From the NCBI GenBank assembly GCA_002405485.1, contig DHLW01000173.1, positions 68,775-96,478 of the forward strand: DNA of 27,704 nucleotides. Direction: 5' to 3'. Shown in pieces: positions 1 to 7,138 of this stretch (position 1 is its first letter; the number at the start of each line of letters is the position of its first letter). This DNA comes from Phycisphaerales bacterium UBA4658. Its GTDB lineage: Bacteria; Planctomycetota; Phycisphaerae; Phycisphaerales; UBA1924. The position numbers were made by a program, and so were the translations under genes. The notes under the pieces were generated by a model. The model saw only the letters and a list, made by a program, of their open reading frames with translations. It did not search any database and had not been told where the DNA came from.

Positions 1-47
1 CCTCACCCTTATCAGGGGTGCGCTCTAGCCACCTGAGCTACAAGCCC
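1..47 (-). tRNA. tRNA-Ile (GAU anticodon), 5' part only
   Basis: Read on the minus strand from 47 down to 1, the sequence gives GGGCTTG (5' acceptor strand), a D-arm with GCTC/GAGC, the stem CACCC, the loop CTGATAA and the stem GGGTG. The anticodon in that loop is GAT, so it reads isoleucine codons. The variable loop, T-arm and 3' end lie outside the window. Many bacteria keep this tRNA in the 16S-23S spacer, but here its upstream side (48-135) leads straight to a protein gene, so no 16S gene sits directly in front of it. The identity is secure. The gene's completeness cannot be judged. Confidence 0.9.
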
Positions 48-96
48 GATCGTTCACACGCTCGCGGACGATGTTCATCGGCCGTTTGCGGGGCGG

Positions 97-102
97 AGTA
101 TA
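97..102 (-). promoter_or_regulatory. possible -10 box for the tRNA-Ile gene
   Basis: On the minus strand this reads TATACT, 49 bases before the tRNA 5' end and downstream of the tsaC stop. A poor -35 candidate, TTTCCG, lies 17 bases upstream of it. The box would give the tRNA its own promoter. The call rests on a six-base match in a GC-rich region, so it is tentative. Confidence 0.25.
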
Positions 103-135
103 TCCCGGCCGAGCCCCGACGGAAAGTCCGCACAC

Positions 136-1182
136 TCAGTCGACGTGGCAAGCCCGGCGCAGCCGATCCTGGATCGCCAACCAGAGCCCATCATCAGCCG
201 GGGGGAGCTCCACCAGGATGGCTCTGGCACGTTGGGCGTCGGCGGCTCTCAGCGTGCCGTAGAGCACCCGTGCGTAGGCCTCCGCGATGGCGGGCATCGA
301 CACCCAGGCATGGGTGGCGTCCAGCCCGCGGGGGGGCTCTCGCATCCCCAGGATCACACTCGGTCCTCCGGTGCGATCGAGCAGCTCGGCAAGCTCTTCG
401 GCGGTCGTGAACAGGTGCGTGGGCGTGGCCGGGGCGTAGTGCCGAGCGGAGAGCCCCGGCGAGGCCGCGCCGGAGGACTCGACGTGGACGTGGCCCGTCG
501 CGGTATCGATGGTCTTACCGAGGACCAGGGCGATGTCTCCTGGTGCGATCGCGCCCGGTCGCAGGACGCGTGGCCGAGGCGAGGTGAGGTCCAGAACCGT
601 GGACTCGATCCCGACGCAGCAGGGCCCGCCGTCGAGCACGAAGACCTCGCCCGGGTCAAACGCAGATCGGACGTGCTCGGCGGAGGTCGGGCTGATCCCG
701 CCGGAGACGTTGGCGCTCGGACCAACCAGCGGCCTCGACAGGGAGTACAGCACGGCGAGCGCGGTGGGGTGATCCGGTGAGCGCACGGCGACGCTGGGCC
801 TTCCCGCGGTCACCAGGTCGGGGACATCGGCGGCTTTGGGCAGAATCAGCGAGAGCGGACCGGGCCAGAACGCGCGAGCGAGCGCATCGGCGTCCTCGCT
901 CCAGCCCCCAGGAGCGACGACTCGGCCGGCCATCTCCGGTCCGCTCACGTGCACGATGAGCGGATTGGTCGCCGGCCGTCCCTTGATCGCAAACACGCGG
1001 GCGACGGCCTCGGGATTCAGGGCGTCAGCGCCCAGGCCATAGACGGTCTCGGTCGGAAATGCCACCACGCCCCCGGCACGGAGCAGATCGACGGCCCGGG
1101 CAATGTCGGCATGAGACGTGGGCACGGAGGCGGGGTTCGGGCAATGAAGCCGATGGGCATGCACGCCGGGAACAGGCGTCAC
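136..1182 (-). CDS. tsaC: L-threonylcarbamoyladenylate synthase (TsaC/Sua5 family)
   Basis: 348 residues. The family makes threonylcarbamoyl-AMP from threonine, bicarbonate and ATP, the first step of t6A modification at position 37 of ANN-decoding tRNAs, in the cytoplasm. The YrdC domain spans roughly residues 25-205. It shows FPTETVYGLGADA (42-54), the KGRP motif (67-70) and SANVSG (156-161). A linker with SPGLSARHYAP then leads to a C-terminal Sua5 domain, so this is the long Sua5 form and not the short TsaC/YrdC form. The GTG start at 1182 overlaps the TGA stop of the upstream efflux gene (GTGA), which implies translational coupling. The function is secure from motifs. The exact start is chosen from the overlap. 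Confidence 0.93.
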   Translation of the reverse strand: MTPVPGVHAHRLHCPNPASVPTSHADIARAVDLLRAGGVVAFPTETVYGLGADALNPEAVARVFAIKGRPATNPLIVHVSGPEMAGRVVAPGGWSEDADALARAFWPGPLSLILPKAADVPDLVTAGRPSVAVRSPDHPTALAVLYSLSRPLVGPSANVSGGISPTSAEHVRSAFDPGEVFVLDGGPCCVGIESTVLDLTSPRPRVLRPGAIAPGDIALVLGKTIDTATGHVHVESSGAASPGLSARHYAPATPTHLFTTAEELAELLDRTGGPSVILGMREPPRGLDATHAWVSMPAIAEAYARVLYGTLRAADAQRARAILVELPPADDGLWLAIQDRLRRACHVD

Positions 1183-3041
1183 TCGGCGCGGATGTCATCG
1201 ATGGCCTTGCGGCGGGGCTCGAGGGGATAGTCCGGGAAGATCTCGCTGGTGCGGGAATCGAGCTTGACGGGTGGTGCTCCGAACCGGATGCGATTTCGGT
1301 CCAGTCCGGTGCCCATCGCGGTGTAGAGCCGGGCCAACGCGGTGTTGTAGTTCAGCGTCGCCTCGACCTCCTGCTGCTCGGCGCGCGCCAGCAGTTCCTG
1401 CCGCTGCAAGCGCAGGTTGAGCTGTTCGGGCGTCAGACCGGTGAGGACTTCCTGCTCGATCAGGAGTGTGCGGAGGTCTTCGGCGGCGGCCACGCGTGCC
1501 GCCCGGGTCTGCTCGATGAGCGTGAAGTTCGTGACCACGTCATACAGCGCGGTCTTCAGATCATTCACGATGCCCTGCACGGTGTTCGCATAGGCGATCG
1601 TCGCCTGCATGCGCTCGAGCCGCCGCTGGCGGAAGTTGGCCTCGGCGGCCCGGTTCCCGATGGGCTGTTCAAAGGCGATCCCGACCTGATAGTCGACGAA
1701 GTTCGCTTCCTCGATGTCGGAGTACGGCGAGCCGATCTCCGGCCCAAGGCCGCTGAATCGCGTGAGGGCCCGCAGATCCAGCCGAGGAAGCCGAGCGTTG
1801 TCCGCGACGGTCTGGCGGATGGAGGTGTTGTCGATCGACAGCACGGCCCGCTGGACTTCCGGTCTTGAGGCCAGCGCCGTGTTCACGCAGTCCACGAGCG
1901 AGAACTCCATGGGCTGTTCGGTGGGCTGGTCATAGGCGAGCAGCAGCACCTCCGACCCGACCGGAAAGTCCGGATCGTTGATGAGCACCTTCAGCCGCTC
2001 GGACCGGTCTCTCAGCACCCGTTGCGCGCGGATGACGTCGGCCCGGCGGCTCTCGACGGTCGCCGCGGCGTTGGAGAGGTTCGCGGGCTTGGCGTCGAAC
2101 TCGGCCCGGTCGCGCAGGAGTTTCAGCACTTCCTCGCCGCGCTCCAGCAGCCGCTGCAGGATCCGAAGGTCGCTCTCGGCCTGCATCAGGTTCCAGTACG
2201 CCTCCTCGGTGTTGTTCACGTTGGTGAGCAGCGTGCTCTTGAGCTCGGCGATCTGGTCAAGCTCGGCGTTGCGCGCCAGTCGCACCTGGGCGAGGGCGAC
2301 ATCCGATCCGAAGTTCCGCAGCAGCGGCTGATCAAGCTGGATGACGAAGTTCGCCTCGCGAGCCGGATCGGGCGAGGTCTGCAGGTTGTCGGTCTTGGTG
2401 ACGGTGTTGGTGAACTGCGTCTGGAGCGAGAGCTGGCCGCCGGCGATGAGCGGCTTGCGGAAGCCCGCGGTCACGTCGGCAATCTCACGCTCATCGGTGC
2501 GAACCGTGGAAAAGTTCGTCGCCGTCCGGGGCTGATCGGTCGACTGGTACTGGGCGTTGGTAAAGAAGATCCAGTCGAACGCGGCCTCCGCGGCGACGAC
2601 CTGCTGCTGGTTGATCGCCGGTCCGAGGCGGGCGAACTCGACGTTCAGGTTCCGCTGCACCGCCGACTGCACCGCACGCTCCATCGTGACCCGGGCCGTC
2701 CGCACAGGTCGCCCGAAGAGGTTCTGCCCCGTGGGCAGCTCGGCGCCGGCATAGGAGCGGGGACCGCCGATGGTCTCGAGCTTCTCCAGAACTTCGGGCT
2801 TGATGCGTAGCTGATCGATGCGATTCTCACGGATCAGCCGCACCGGAGTCGCGTTGTCCTGTGCCTCGGCCAGCTCCCGGGCGGCGGACTCCCGCACCGC
2901 TCGCCGAAGGTCGCGGTCCTGCTTGTCCCCAAGGGGAGAGGCACATCCGGAAACGATCAGCGCAAGCGCGGCGACCCCGGCTCCGTGCTGGAAACGAGGG
3001 GCGTGCCGCGGGGAGGGTCTTTGCATGTGTTGGGCCGCCAT
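1179..3041 (-). CDS. TolC-family outer-membrane efflux lipoprotein
   Basis: 620 residues from the ATG at 3041 (an ATG at 3026 is equally possible). The N-terminus has a basic stretch, a hydrophobic run and a lipobox ending in Cys33 (IVSGC), so it is probably a lipid-anchored outer-membrane protein like OprM. The body has the two alpha-helical, heptad-rich halves of the outer membrane efflux family, with long runs such as LRILQRLLERGEEVLKLL and, near the end, EQLNLRLQRQELLARAEQQE. Such proteins form trimeric channels for type I secretion or RND/MFP efflux. No membrane-fusion or pump gene is visible nearby, so the substrate is unknown. The frame stays open upstream to 3245, but that extension has no signal-like character and is left out. 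The stop overlaps the tsaC start. Confidence 0.85.
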   Translation of the reverse strand: MAAQHMQRPSPRHAPRFQHGAGVAALALIVSGCASPLGDKQDRDLRRAVRESAARELAEAQDNATPVRLIRENRIDQLRIKPEVLEKLETIGGPRSYAGAELPTGQNLFGRPVRTARVTMERAVQSAVQRNLNVEFARLGPAINQQQVVAAEAAFDWIFFTNAQYQSTDQPRTATNFSTVRTDEREIADVTAGFRKPLIAGGQLSLQTQFTNTVTKTDNLQTSPDPAREANFVIQLDQPLLRNFGSDVALAQVRLARNAELDQIAELKSTLLTNVNNTEEAYWNLMQAESDLRILQRLLERGEEVLKLLRDRAEFDAKPANLSNAAATVESRRADVIRAQRVLRDRSERLKVLINDPDFPVGSEVLLLAYDQPTEQPMEFSLVDCVNTALASRPEVQRAVLSIDNTSIRQTVADNARLPRLDLRALTRFSGLGPEIGSPYSDIEEANFVDYQVGIAFEQPIGNRAAEANFRQRRLERMQATIAYANTVQGIVNDLKTALYDVVTNFTLIEQTRAARVAAAEDLRTLLIEQEVLTGLTPEQLNLRLQRQELLARAEQQEVEATLNYNTALARLYTAMGTGLDRNRIRFGAPPVKLDSRTSEIFPDYPLEPRRKAIDDIRAE

Positions 3042-3247
3042 GGTGAGGGTCGGCAAAAAGGTACGCCATCGGCGGGTCGAATCCACACGGATGGGTGGGC
3101 CGCCCAGCGGGTACGACCCGGAAGCGCAGGGCCTGCGCGGATCGTGAGGGGACAACGCTGGAATGACTCCGAAGGGCCTCTCAGACTGTCGGCAAGGGCG
3201 TACCATCAGCATCCGGCGCGTGCGCCGGTATCCGGAGAAGCCCACAG

Positions 3248-4771
3248 ATGCGCAGCGTGCTTGTTGTTGGCCGGTCCATGCAGAAGTCCGTTCGCCGCCT
3301 GGTGTCGTCGGTCGTCGTTGCCGGGACGGGCATCTTGTCCGCTGCGCCCCTCGCGGCCGCCGTCGGCGGGATTGCCATCTGGGTCAGCGTGGCCCGCGCG
3401 GACATCCGCCCGGTCGCGCCGTATGTCGTCGCTGTCACCAAGCCTGCGCCGCTGTCCTCCGGGGATGGCGGGATCTATTACGCGGTCGCTCGGCTGCAGC
3501 CCGGCGCGCTGCTCAAGATCGACGGCGAGGGCGGGGGATGGCTCCGGGCGGTGTATCCCGAGGGCACGCGGGCATATGTCAAGGTCGATGAGGGGGCCTT
3601 CGACGAGGCGAGCAAGACCCTGAAGCTCACCAAGGGTTCAAAGCTCATGGCCGCCAACGAGAGCGGCGCCCGACCTTGGCAGTTGCTGCTGGAGCGGGAC
3701 CTTCCCGCGGGCACCTCATTTCAGAACGTGACGGTCGTCAAGAGCGTCGACGGCACTGTCGAGGGCTATCTGGTGCCCGCGCCAGCCGGCGCTCGCGGGT
3801 TCGTCAAGGCCGAACTCACGCGTCGGGCGACGCCGGAGGAATCGGCTCGGCTCATGCCTCCGCCCGCCGCCCCGGTGACCCCGCCGACCCAGCCCGCGCC
3901 ATCGGCCCAGCAGGGGGGCACGGTTCCGCCAGGTGCGGCGGACATCATCGAGGTCAAGCCCGCGCCGCGCGCCGGCGATGCCTCGGGAGCGCAACCGGCC
4001 GCGACCGCGCCCGCGACCCCCGCCGCGAGCACGCCGCCGGCTGCGAGCTCTGCGCCGCGTGTGAGCCCGGAGGTGACCAAGCGCATCGACGACATCGCGG
4101 TTCTGAGGGACATGTTCGACCGGGTCAACCGGGGCACGGACAACGAGTCGGAAGTGCAGACCGTCATCAGCGAGTTCAATCGCAAGATCGACACCCTTGG
4201 AACGACGGGTGAGGATGGACGTCTGCGGCGAGCGCTCGAGGATCGCCGGGGGGCGTTGCTCCTGAAGCAGGAGATCATCGAGACCCGACGCCGCCTGCGA
4301 GACACTTCTGGCGTCGACGAGCGCCTCCGCATGGTGCGGATCGCGATCGAGGACGTGGAGAAGCAGGCCGTCTACACCATGGTCGGTCGCATCCTGCCGA
4401 GCACCGTCTATGACGGCAAGCGCGGCATGCCGCTCATGTATCGGGTGGAATCGGCGGATCTGTCCTCCACGCGCACGGTGGGCTATGTGGTGCCGCGTGA
4501 GGGTGTGGAACTGCTTACCAAAATGGGCAAGATGGTCGGGATCGTGGGCGATGCGAAGTTTGATTCGGCTCTGGGTCTGAACATCGTCGCCCCGCTTAGG
4601 GTCGATGAGCTTCGGATCGTTGGAAGCAGGTTCGAGGTCGTTCCCGCGAGTCTGGGCGAACCGGCCTCGAGCGGCACCGGGGAGGCCCCGTCGACGGCTC
4701 CTGCTCCGGACGCCGGGGAAAGCGCTCCGTCGGCCGGAACCGACCCGAGCCCCGCCGACATGAACAAATAG
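3248..4771 (+). CDS. secreted SH3-like domain protein with Ala/Pro-rich linker, function unknown
   Basis: 507 residues. A GGAGAAG ribosome site ten bases before ATG 3248 supports this start over the ATG at 3278. A long hydrophobic N-terminal stretch (about residues 17-48) ends in ARA before Asp, a plausible signal-peptidase site. Residues about 52-105 resemble a bacterial SH3 domain (YYAVARLQPGALLKIDGEGG, WLRAVYPEGTRAYVKV). A low-complexity Ala/Pro/Thr segment (about 200-275) follows, then a charged helical region with coiled-coil character (about 275-360), a further folded region, and another Pro/Ala-rich tail. This layout suggests an envelope protein that reaches into the periplasm. It faces away from the efflux gene across about 200 bases. 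No enzymatic motif is visible. Confidence 0.75.
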   Translation: MRSVLVVGRSMQKSVRRLVSSVVVAGTGILSAAPLAAAVGGIAIWVSVARADIRPVAPYVVAVTKPAPLSSGDGGIYYAVARLQPGALLKIDGEGGGWLRAVYPEGTRAYVKVDEGAFDEASKTLKLTKGSKLMAANESGARPWQLLLERDLPAGTSFQNVTVVKSVDGTVEGYLVPAPAGARGFVKAELTRRATPEESARLMPPPAAPVTPPTQPAPSAQQGGTVPPGAADIIEVKPAPRAGDASGAQPAATAPATPAASTPPAASSAPRVSPEVTKRIDDIAVLRDMFDRVNRGTDNESEVQTVISEFNRKIDTLGTTGEDGRLRRALEDRRGALLLKQEIIETRRRLRDTSGVDERLRMVRIAIEDVEKQAVYTMVGRILPSTVYDGKRGMPLMYRVESADLSSTRTVGYVVPREGVELLTKMGKMVGIVGDAKFDSALGLNIVAPLRVDELRIVGSRFEVVPASLGEPASSGTGEAPSTAPAPDAGESAPSAGTDPSPADMNK

Positions 4772-5135
4772 GCAAGGGCCAAGAAGACGGTGGGAAAGTC
4801 TGCATCCCGGGCATGAACGCGGGAGAGGGTGTATACTTCACGACGGGTTCGTGCTCGTGGTCAGCCGCGAGCGCCCGTTGACACGAACACATGCCCTTCG
4901 GCGTTGAACGCGTTCCGCTCCGGGTTGGATCGGCGGGCGATTCGCGAGCGAGGGCATCGGGAGCGTCGATGCGACGGCGCATCGGTCAGGCGTGTCTCCC
5001 GGGTGCGGGTTGAAGGTGGGAGGATGCGGTGCCGCCGGGCCGTGGGTCTGAGCGACTGTGCCGCGTCGGTTCGAACGTGGGCGTTCGGCATGCCGCCGGT
5101 CGTTCGCGCACAGGACGTGCAATGTGATCCAGACG
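4772..5135. other. 364-base intergenic stretch with a short hairpin and a TATACT box
   Basis: No convincing gene is present. Apparent reading frames here are GC-driven. The stretch holds a TATACT hexamer at 4832-4837, which could be a -10 box for the DUF3553 gene with a 300-base leader. It also holds a 7-bp perfect hairpin (CGATGCG, loop ACGG, CGCATCG) at 4967-4984. A TTGACA at 4878-4883 has no -10 partner at the usual spacing. The length of the gap leaves room for a leader RNA or small RNA, but nothing else marks one. Confidence 0.4.
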
Positions 5136-5843
5136 ATGAGGACGTTCGCCGCCGGTCAGCGCGTGCTGCACACTGGAAAGCCCGAGTGGGGTTCCGGAGT
5201 GATCACCGAAGCGATGAAGACGACGCAGGACGGCAAGCCGTGCCAGCGGCTGACGATCCGGTTTGATCGAGCCGGACTCAAGACGATCTCGACGGCGTTC
5301 GCCACGCTGCTCCCGGCCGATGAGGCAGCCGCGCTGGCTGCCGACTCGCTGGATGGCTCGGTCTCCGGGCACCTGCGCGGCAGCGGTTCGGGCACGACCG
5401 CCGGCGCAGGCGGTGGGGGGGCGGGAGGGGGATCGGGCGTGAGCAGCGCACGCGAGGCGGAGTTTGCCGCACGACTGATGGGGGCTCCGGCGAGCGGGGA
5501 TGTCCGCCAGAGAATGTCCAAGCTGCCGGAATCGGCGACGGATCCGTTCCTGACTCCGCTGGATCGCCTTAGGAACACGATCGCGCTCTATCGCTTCCAG
5601 CCGACGGGCGCGTCGCTGCTGGACTGGGCCGCGATGCAGAGCGGGTTGGCCGATCCGCTCAGCCGGTTCAATCGGCACGAGCTTGAGAAGTTCTTCGAGT
5701 CGTTCGTGATCGCGCGGGACCAGCACCTGAAGAAGGTCGTCGGGGATGCCCGCAAACTCGAGCCCGAGAAGGCCATGGCCGCGCTCAAGGCGGCGCCCGC
5801 CATCGTGCAACAGGTGCTGCGCCGGCTCGACGCGATGCGTTGA
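5136..5843 (+). CDS. DUF3553 domain protein
   Basis: 235 residues. The first 60 (MRTFAAGQRVLHTGKPEWGS, ...LTIRFDRAGLKTI...TLLP) fit the DUF3553 pattern, a small beta-rich domain in which a conserved 'W-G-x-G-x-V' core is followed by a strand ending in F..G.K. A Gly-rich linker (about residues 85-108, with long Gly runs) joins it to a predominantly helical C-terminal domain of about 125 residues that I do not recognise. There is no signal peptide or membrane segment, so it is probably cytoplasmic. The ATG at 5136 was chosen because the domain begins there. The frame extends to 5058, but the extra 26 residues are Arg-rich and not domain-like. No ribosome site is evident. Confidence 0.75.
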   Translation: MRTFAAGQRVLHTGKPEWGSGVITEAMKTTQDGKPCQRLTIRFDRAGLKTISTAFATLLPADEAAALAADSLDGSVSGHLRGSGSGTTAGAGGGGAGGGSGVSSAREAEFAARLMGAPASGDVRQRMSKLPESATDPFLTPLDRLRNTIALYRFQPTGASLLDWAAMQSGLADPLSRFNRHELEKFFESFVIARDQHLKKVVGDARKLEPEKAMAALKAAPAIVQQVLRRLDAMR

Positions 5844-5883
5844 CTTTCGGCAGCAGTCGGCACGGCCGGCGCGTTCGGCATGA

Positions 5884-6117
5884 ATGTCAATCAGGGCCAC
5901 GGTCCGAGAAGTCCGGGCCGGGTGTGGCGTCTCCCGCGAGATTCTCGGCGGACGGCCCTGCCACGCCCTCTGGCACGCCCCGAGGGGTGTGAGTTTGGCC
6001 CCCGGAACGAGCGTTGTTTCGGTGTGGATCGACCCGCCGACGAAGATCGTCGGGTCCGCCGAGCGGACTTTTCCGCCCGGCGCACACACACTCAAGATCG
6101 GATGGACCGCGCCATGA
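5884..6117 (+). CDS. possible small protein coupled to the downstream gene
   Basis: 77 codons, unrecognised. It starts 40 bases after the DUF3553 stop and ends in ATGA, overlapping the next start at 6114. Most codons (roughly three quarters) end in G or C. That is lower than in neighbouring genes but above what an unselected frame usually gives here. The last third (VVSVWIDPPTKIVGSAE...) looks protein-like, whereas the first half is Cys/Arg/Gly-rich and irregular. It could equally be untranslated leader for the coiled-coil gene. Confidence 0.3.
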   Translation: MSIRATVREVRAGCGVSREILGGRPCHALWHAPRGVSLAPGTSVVSVWIDPPTKIVGSAERTFPPGAHTLKIGWTAP

Positions 6118-6440
6118 ACGAGCAGGACTTTCAGGCCAAGCTGAGCGACCTCATGCAGCAGTTGGACTCTCTGCCGGCCCCGGCGCGGGAGCAGATCCAG
6201 AATCTGGCGCAGGAGACCCGCGACCGGCACGCGCGGATGAAGAAGACCGTCGGCGAGCTGCAGGAGTCGCTCGACTATCTCCGCCTCAGCGTCAAGTACC
6301 TCGTCTTCGACCTCGAGGCCACGCGGCGCGAGAACCAGTACCTCCGCAAGCTGCTGGACGCCAAGCACGGCCAGGGCGGCAGCAGCGGCCCAGGCGCCTG
6401 CGACGACGGGTGCGACGACTCCTCGCACGACCGCGATTGA
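6114..6440 (+). CDS. small conserved coiled-coil protein, function unknown
   Basis: 108 residues from ATG 6114 (ATG 6102 adds four). It is almost wholly helical and charged: a first helix (EQDFQAKLSDLMQQLDSL), a second (AREQIQNLAQETRDRHARMK), then LQESLDYLRLSVKYLVFDLE followed by ATRRENQYLRKLLDAKHG. The heptad spacing suggests a dimeric coiled coil. The Gly/Asp/Cys tail has CDDGCDD near its end, which could bind metal. No catalytic or DNA-binding motif is seen. It is the last gene before the terminator at 6572, so it closes this plus-strand transcription unit. The 6114 start is favoured by the overlap with the small upstream frame, but that is weak evidence. Confidence 0.7.
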   Translation: MNEQDFQAKLSDLMQQLDSLPAPAREQIQNLAQETRDRHARMKKTVGELQESLDYLRLSVKYLVFDLEATRRENQYLRKLLDAKHGQGGSSGPGACDDGCDDSSHDRD

Positions 6441-6511
6441 TCCGACTCCGGGCACCAAGTGCCCCCACGAATGTCTCCACCTGGACGGTCGTCGCCGACC
6501 ATCGAGCGCTG

Positions 6512-6537
6512 GTTCAGGAACACACCCCTGCCTGAAC
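6512..6537 (+). repeat. inverted repeat, 7-bp arms
   Basis: GTTCAGG (6512-6518) and CCTGAAC (6531-6537) are perfect inverted copies separated by 12 bases. It lies between the coiled-coil gene and the terminator. It could be an RNA hairpin or a dyad binding site. No T-run follows it. Confidence 0.4.
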
Positions 6538-6571
6538 TGACGCGTCGGCGGACTGACCACCCCTTGCTCGA

Positions 6572-6608
6572 GCCAAGGCCGGACTCTCACCGGCCTTGGC
6601 TTGTTTTT
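6572..6608 (+). terminator. rho-independent terminator
   Basis: An 11-bp perfect stem, GCCAAGGCCGG (6572-6582) with CCGGCCTTGGC (6590-6600), encloses a 7-base loop and is followed at once by TTGTTTTT (6601-6608). It ends the 3248-6440 transcription unit and separates it from the tRNA pair. It is the clearest terminator in the window. The rest of the 305-base gap (6441-6745) holds only the small inverted repeat at 6512 and a weak promoter candidate at 6728. Confidence 0.9.
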
Positions 6609-6727
6609 GCTCTGCGCGTGCTGGAGGTTCCGATCATGCGCGCCGTGCGAGCGATCCCGGAACTGGGTCATCCCGATCGCTCCCCGGCACGCGCGAGATC
6701 CGTGTGGCGGTGTCCACTCCCCACGGC

Positions 6728-6733
6728 TATGCT
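6728..6733 (+). promoter_or_regulatory. possible -10 box for the tRNA pair
   Basis: TATGCT lies 12 bases before the 5' end of tRNA-Ser, a distance typical for a stable-RNA promoter. No good -35 hexamer is found 16-18 bases upstream. The strong terminator just upstream means the tRNAs need their own promoter, which supports the assignment. Confidence 0.35.
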
Positions 6734-6745
6734 TGGGCCACATCT

Positions 6746-6837
6746 GGAGAGGTGGCCGAGAGGCTGAAGGCGTCGGTTTGCTAAACCGATATACGAGGTA
6801 TCACCTTGTATCGAGGGTTCGAATCCCTCCCTCTCCG
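6746..6837 (+). tRNA. tRNA-Ser (GCU anticodon)
   Basis: 92 bases. Acceptor strands GGAGAGG and CCTCTCC (6830-6836) pair fully, with discriminator G6837. The anticodon stem TCGGT/ACCGA holds the loop TTGCTAA with anticodon GCT at 6780-6782. A long variable arm, typical of serine tRNAs, precedes the T-arm GAGGG-TTCGAAT-CCCTC. The 3' CCA is not encoded and must be added after transcription. It is probably co-transcribed with the alanine tRNA 57 bases downstream. Confidence 0.97.
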
Positions 6838-6894
6838 CTTGACGCACGGTGGGTCGCCGATCGCTTCACGGCGTCGAGCCACCCGGGGGGCGTT

Positions 6895-6967
6895 GGGGCG
6901 GTAACTCAATTGGTAGAGTGCCAGCTTTGCAAGCTGGAAGTTGGGAGTTCGAGTCTCCTCCGCTCCA
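6895..6967 (+). tRNA. tRNA-Ala (UGC anticodon)
   Basis: 73 bases. Acceptor strands GGGGCGG and CCGCTCC pair with a G3-U70 wobble, the alanyl-tRNA synthetase identity element, and the discriminator is A. The anticodon stem CCAGC/GCTGG holds the loop TTTGCAA with anticodon TGC at 6928-6930. The T-arm is GGGAG-TTCGAGT-CTCCT. The CCA end is not encoded. The following 171 bases (6968-7138) up to the thiolase stop contain no gene. Confidence 0.97.
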
Positions 6968-7138
6968 CTTTCCTTTCCCGGCGACACCGCTCGGATCGGC
7001 AGCCGACCCTGGTCCCAAGCCCCTCTTTCGGGCCAGTTGATCGCGCCCCCGCAAGGCGGGATCGGCTGCGATCGGCGAACAAAGGCGTTTCACATCCGCG
7101 GCGCGCAGTCACTGCGGCCGTCGTGCGGATTCACCGGT

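Noticed and set aside
1..135. Part of an rRNA operon because of tRNA-Ile(GAU)
   Set aside because: The upstream side of the tRNA leads directly into tsaC, with no 16S sequence. The other side is outside the window.
4878..4883. TTGACA -35 box
   Set aside because: No A/T-rich -10 hexamer lies 15-19 bases downstream.
4986..6743. A 585-codon open frame on the minus strand
   Set aside because: Antisense to the DUF3553 and coiled-coil genes and across a strong terminator. The product is low-complexity and Arg-rich.
7046..7065. Terminator after the tRNA pair
   Set aside because: CCCGC/GCGGG makes only a five-bp stem with a three-base loop and no T-run.
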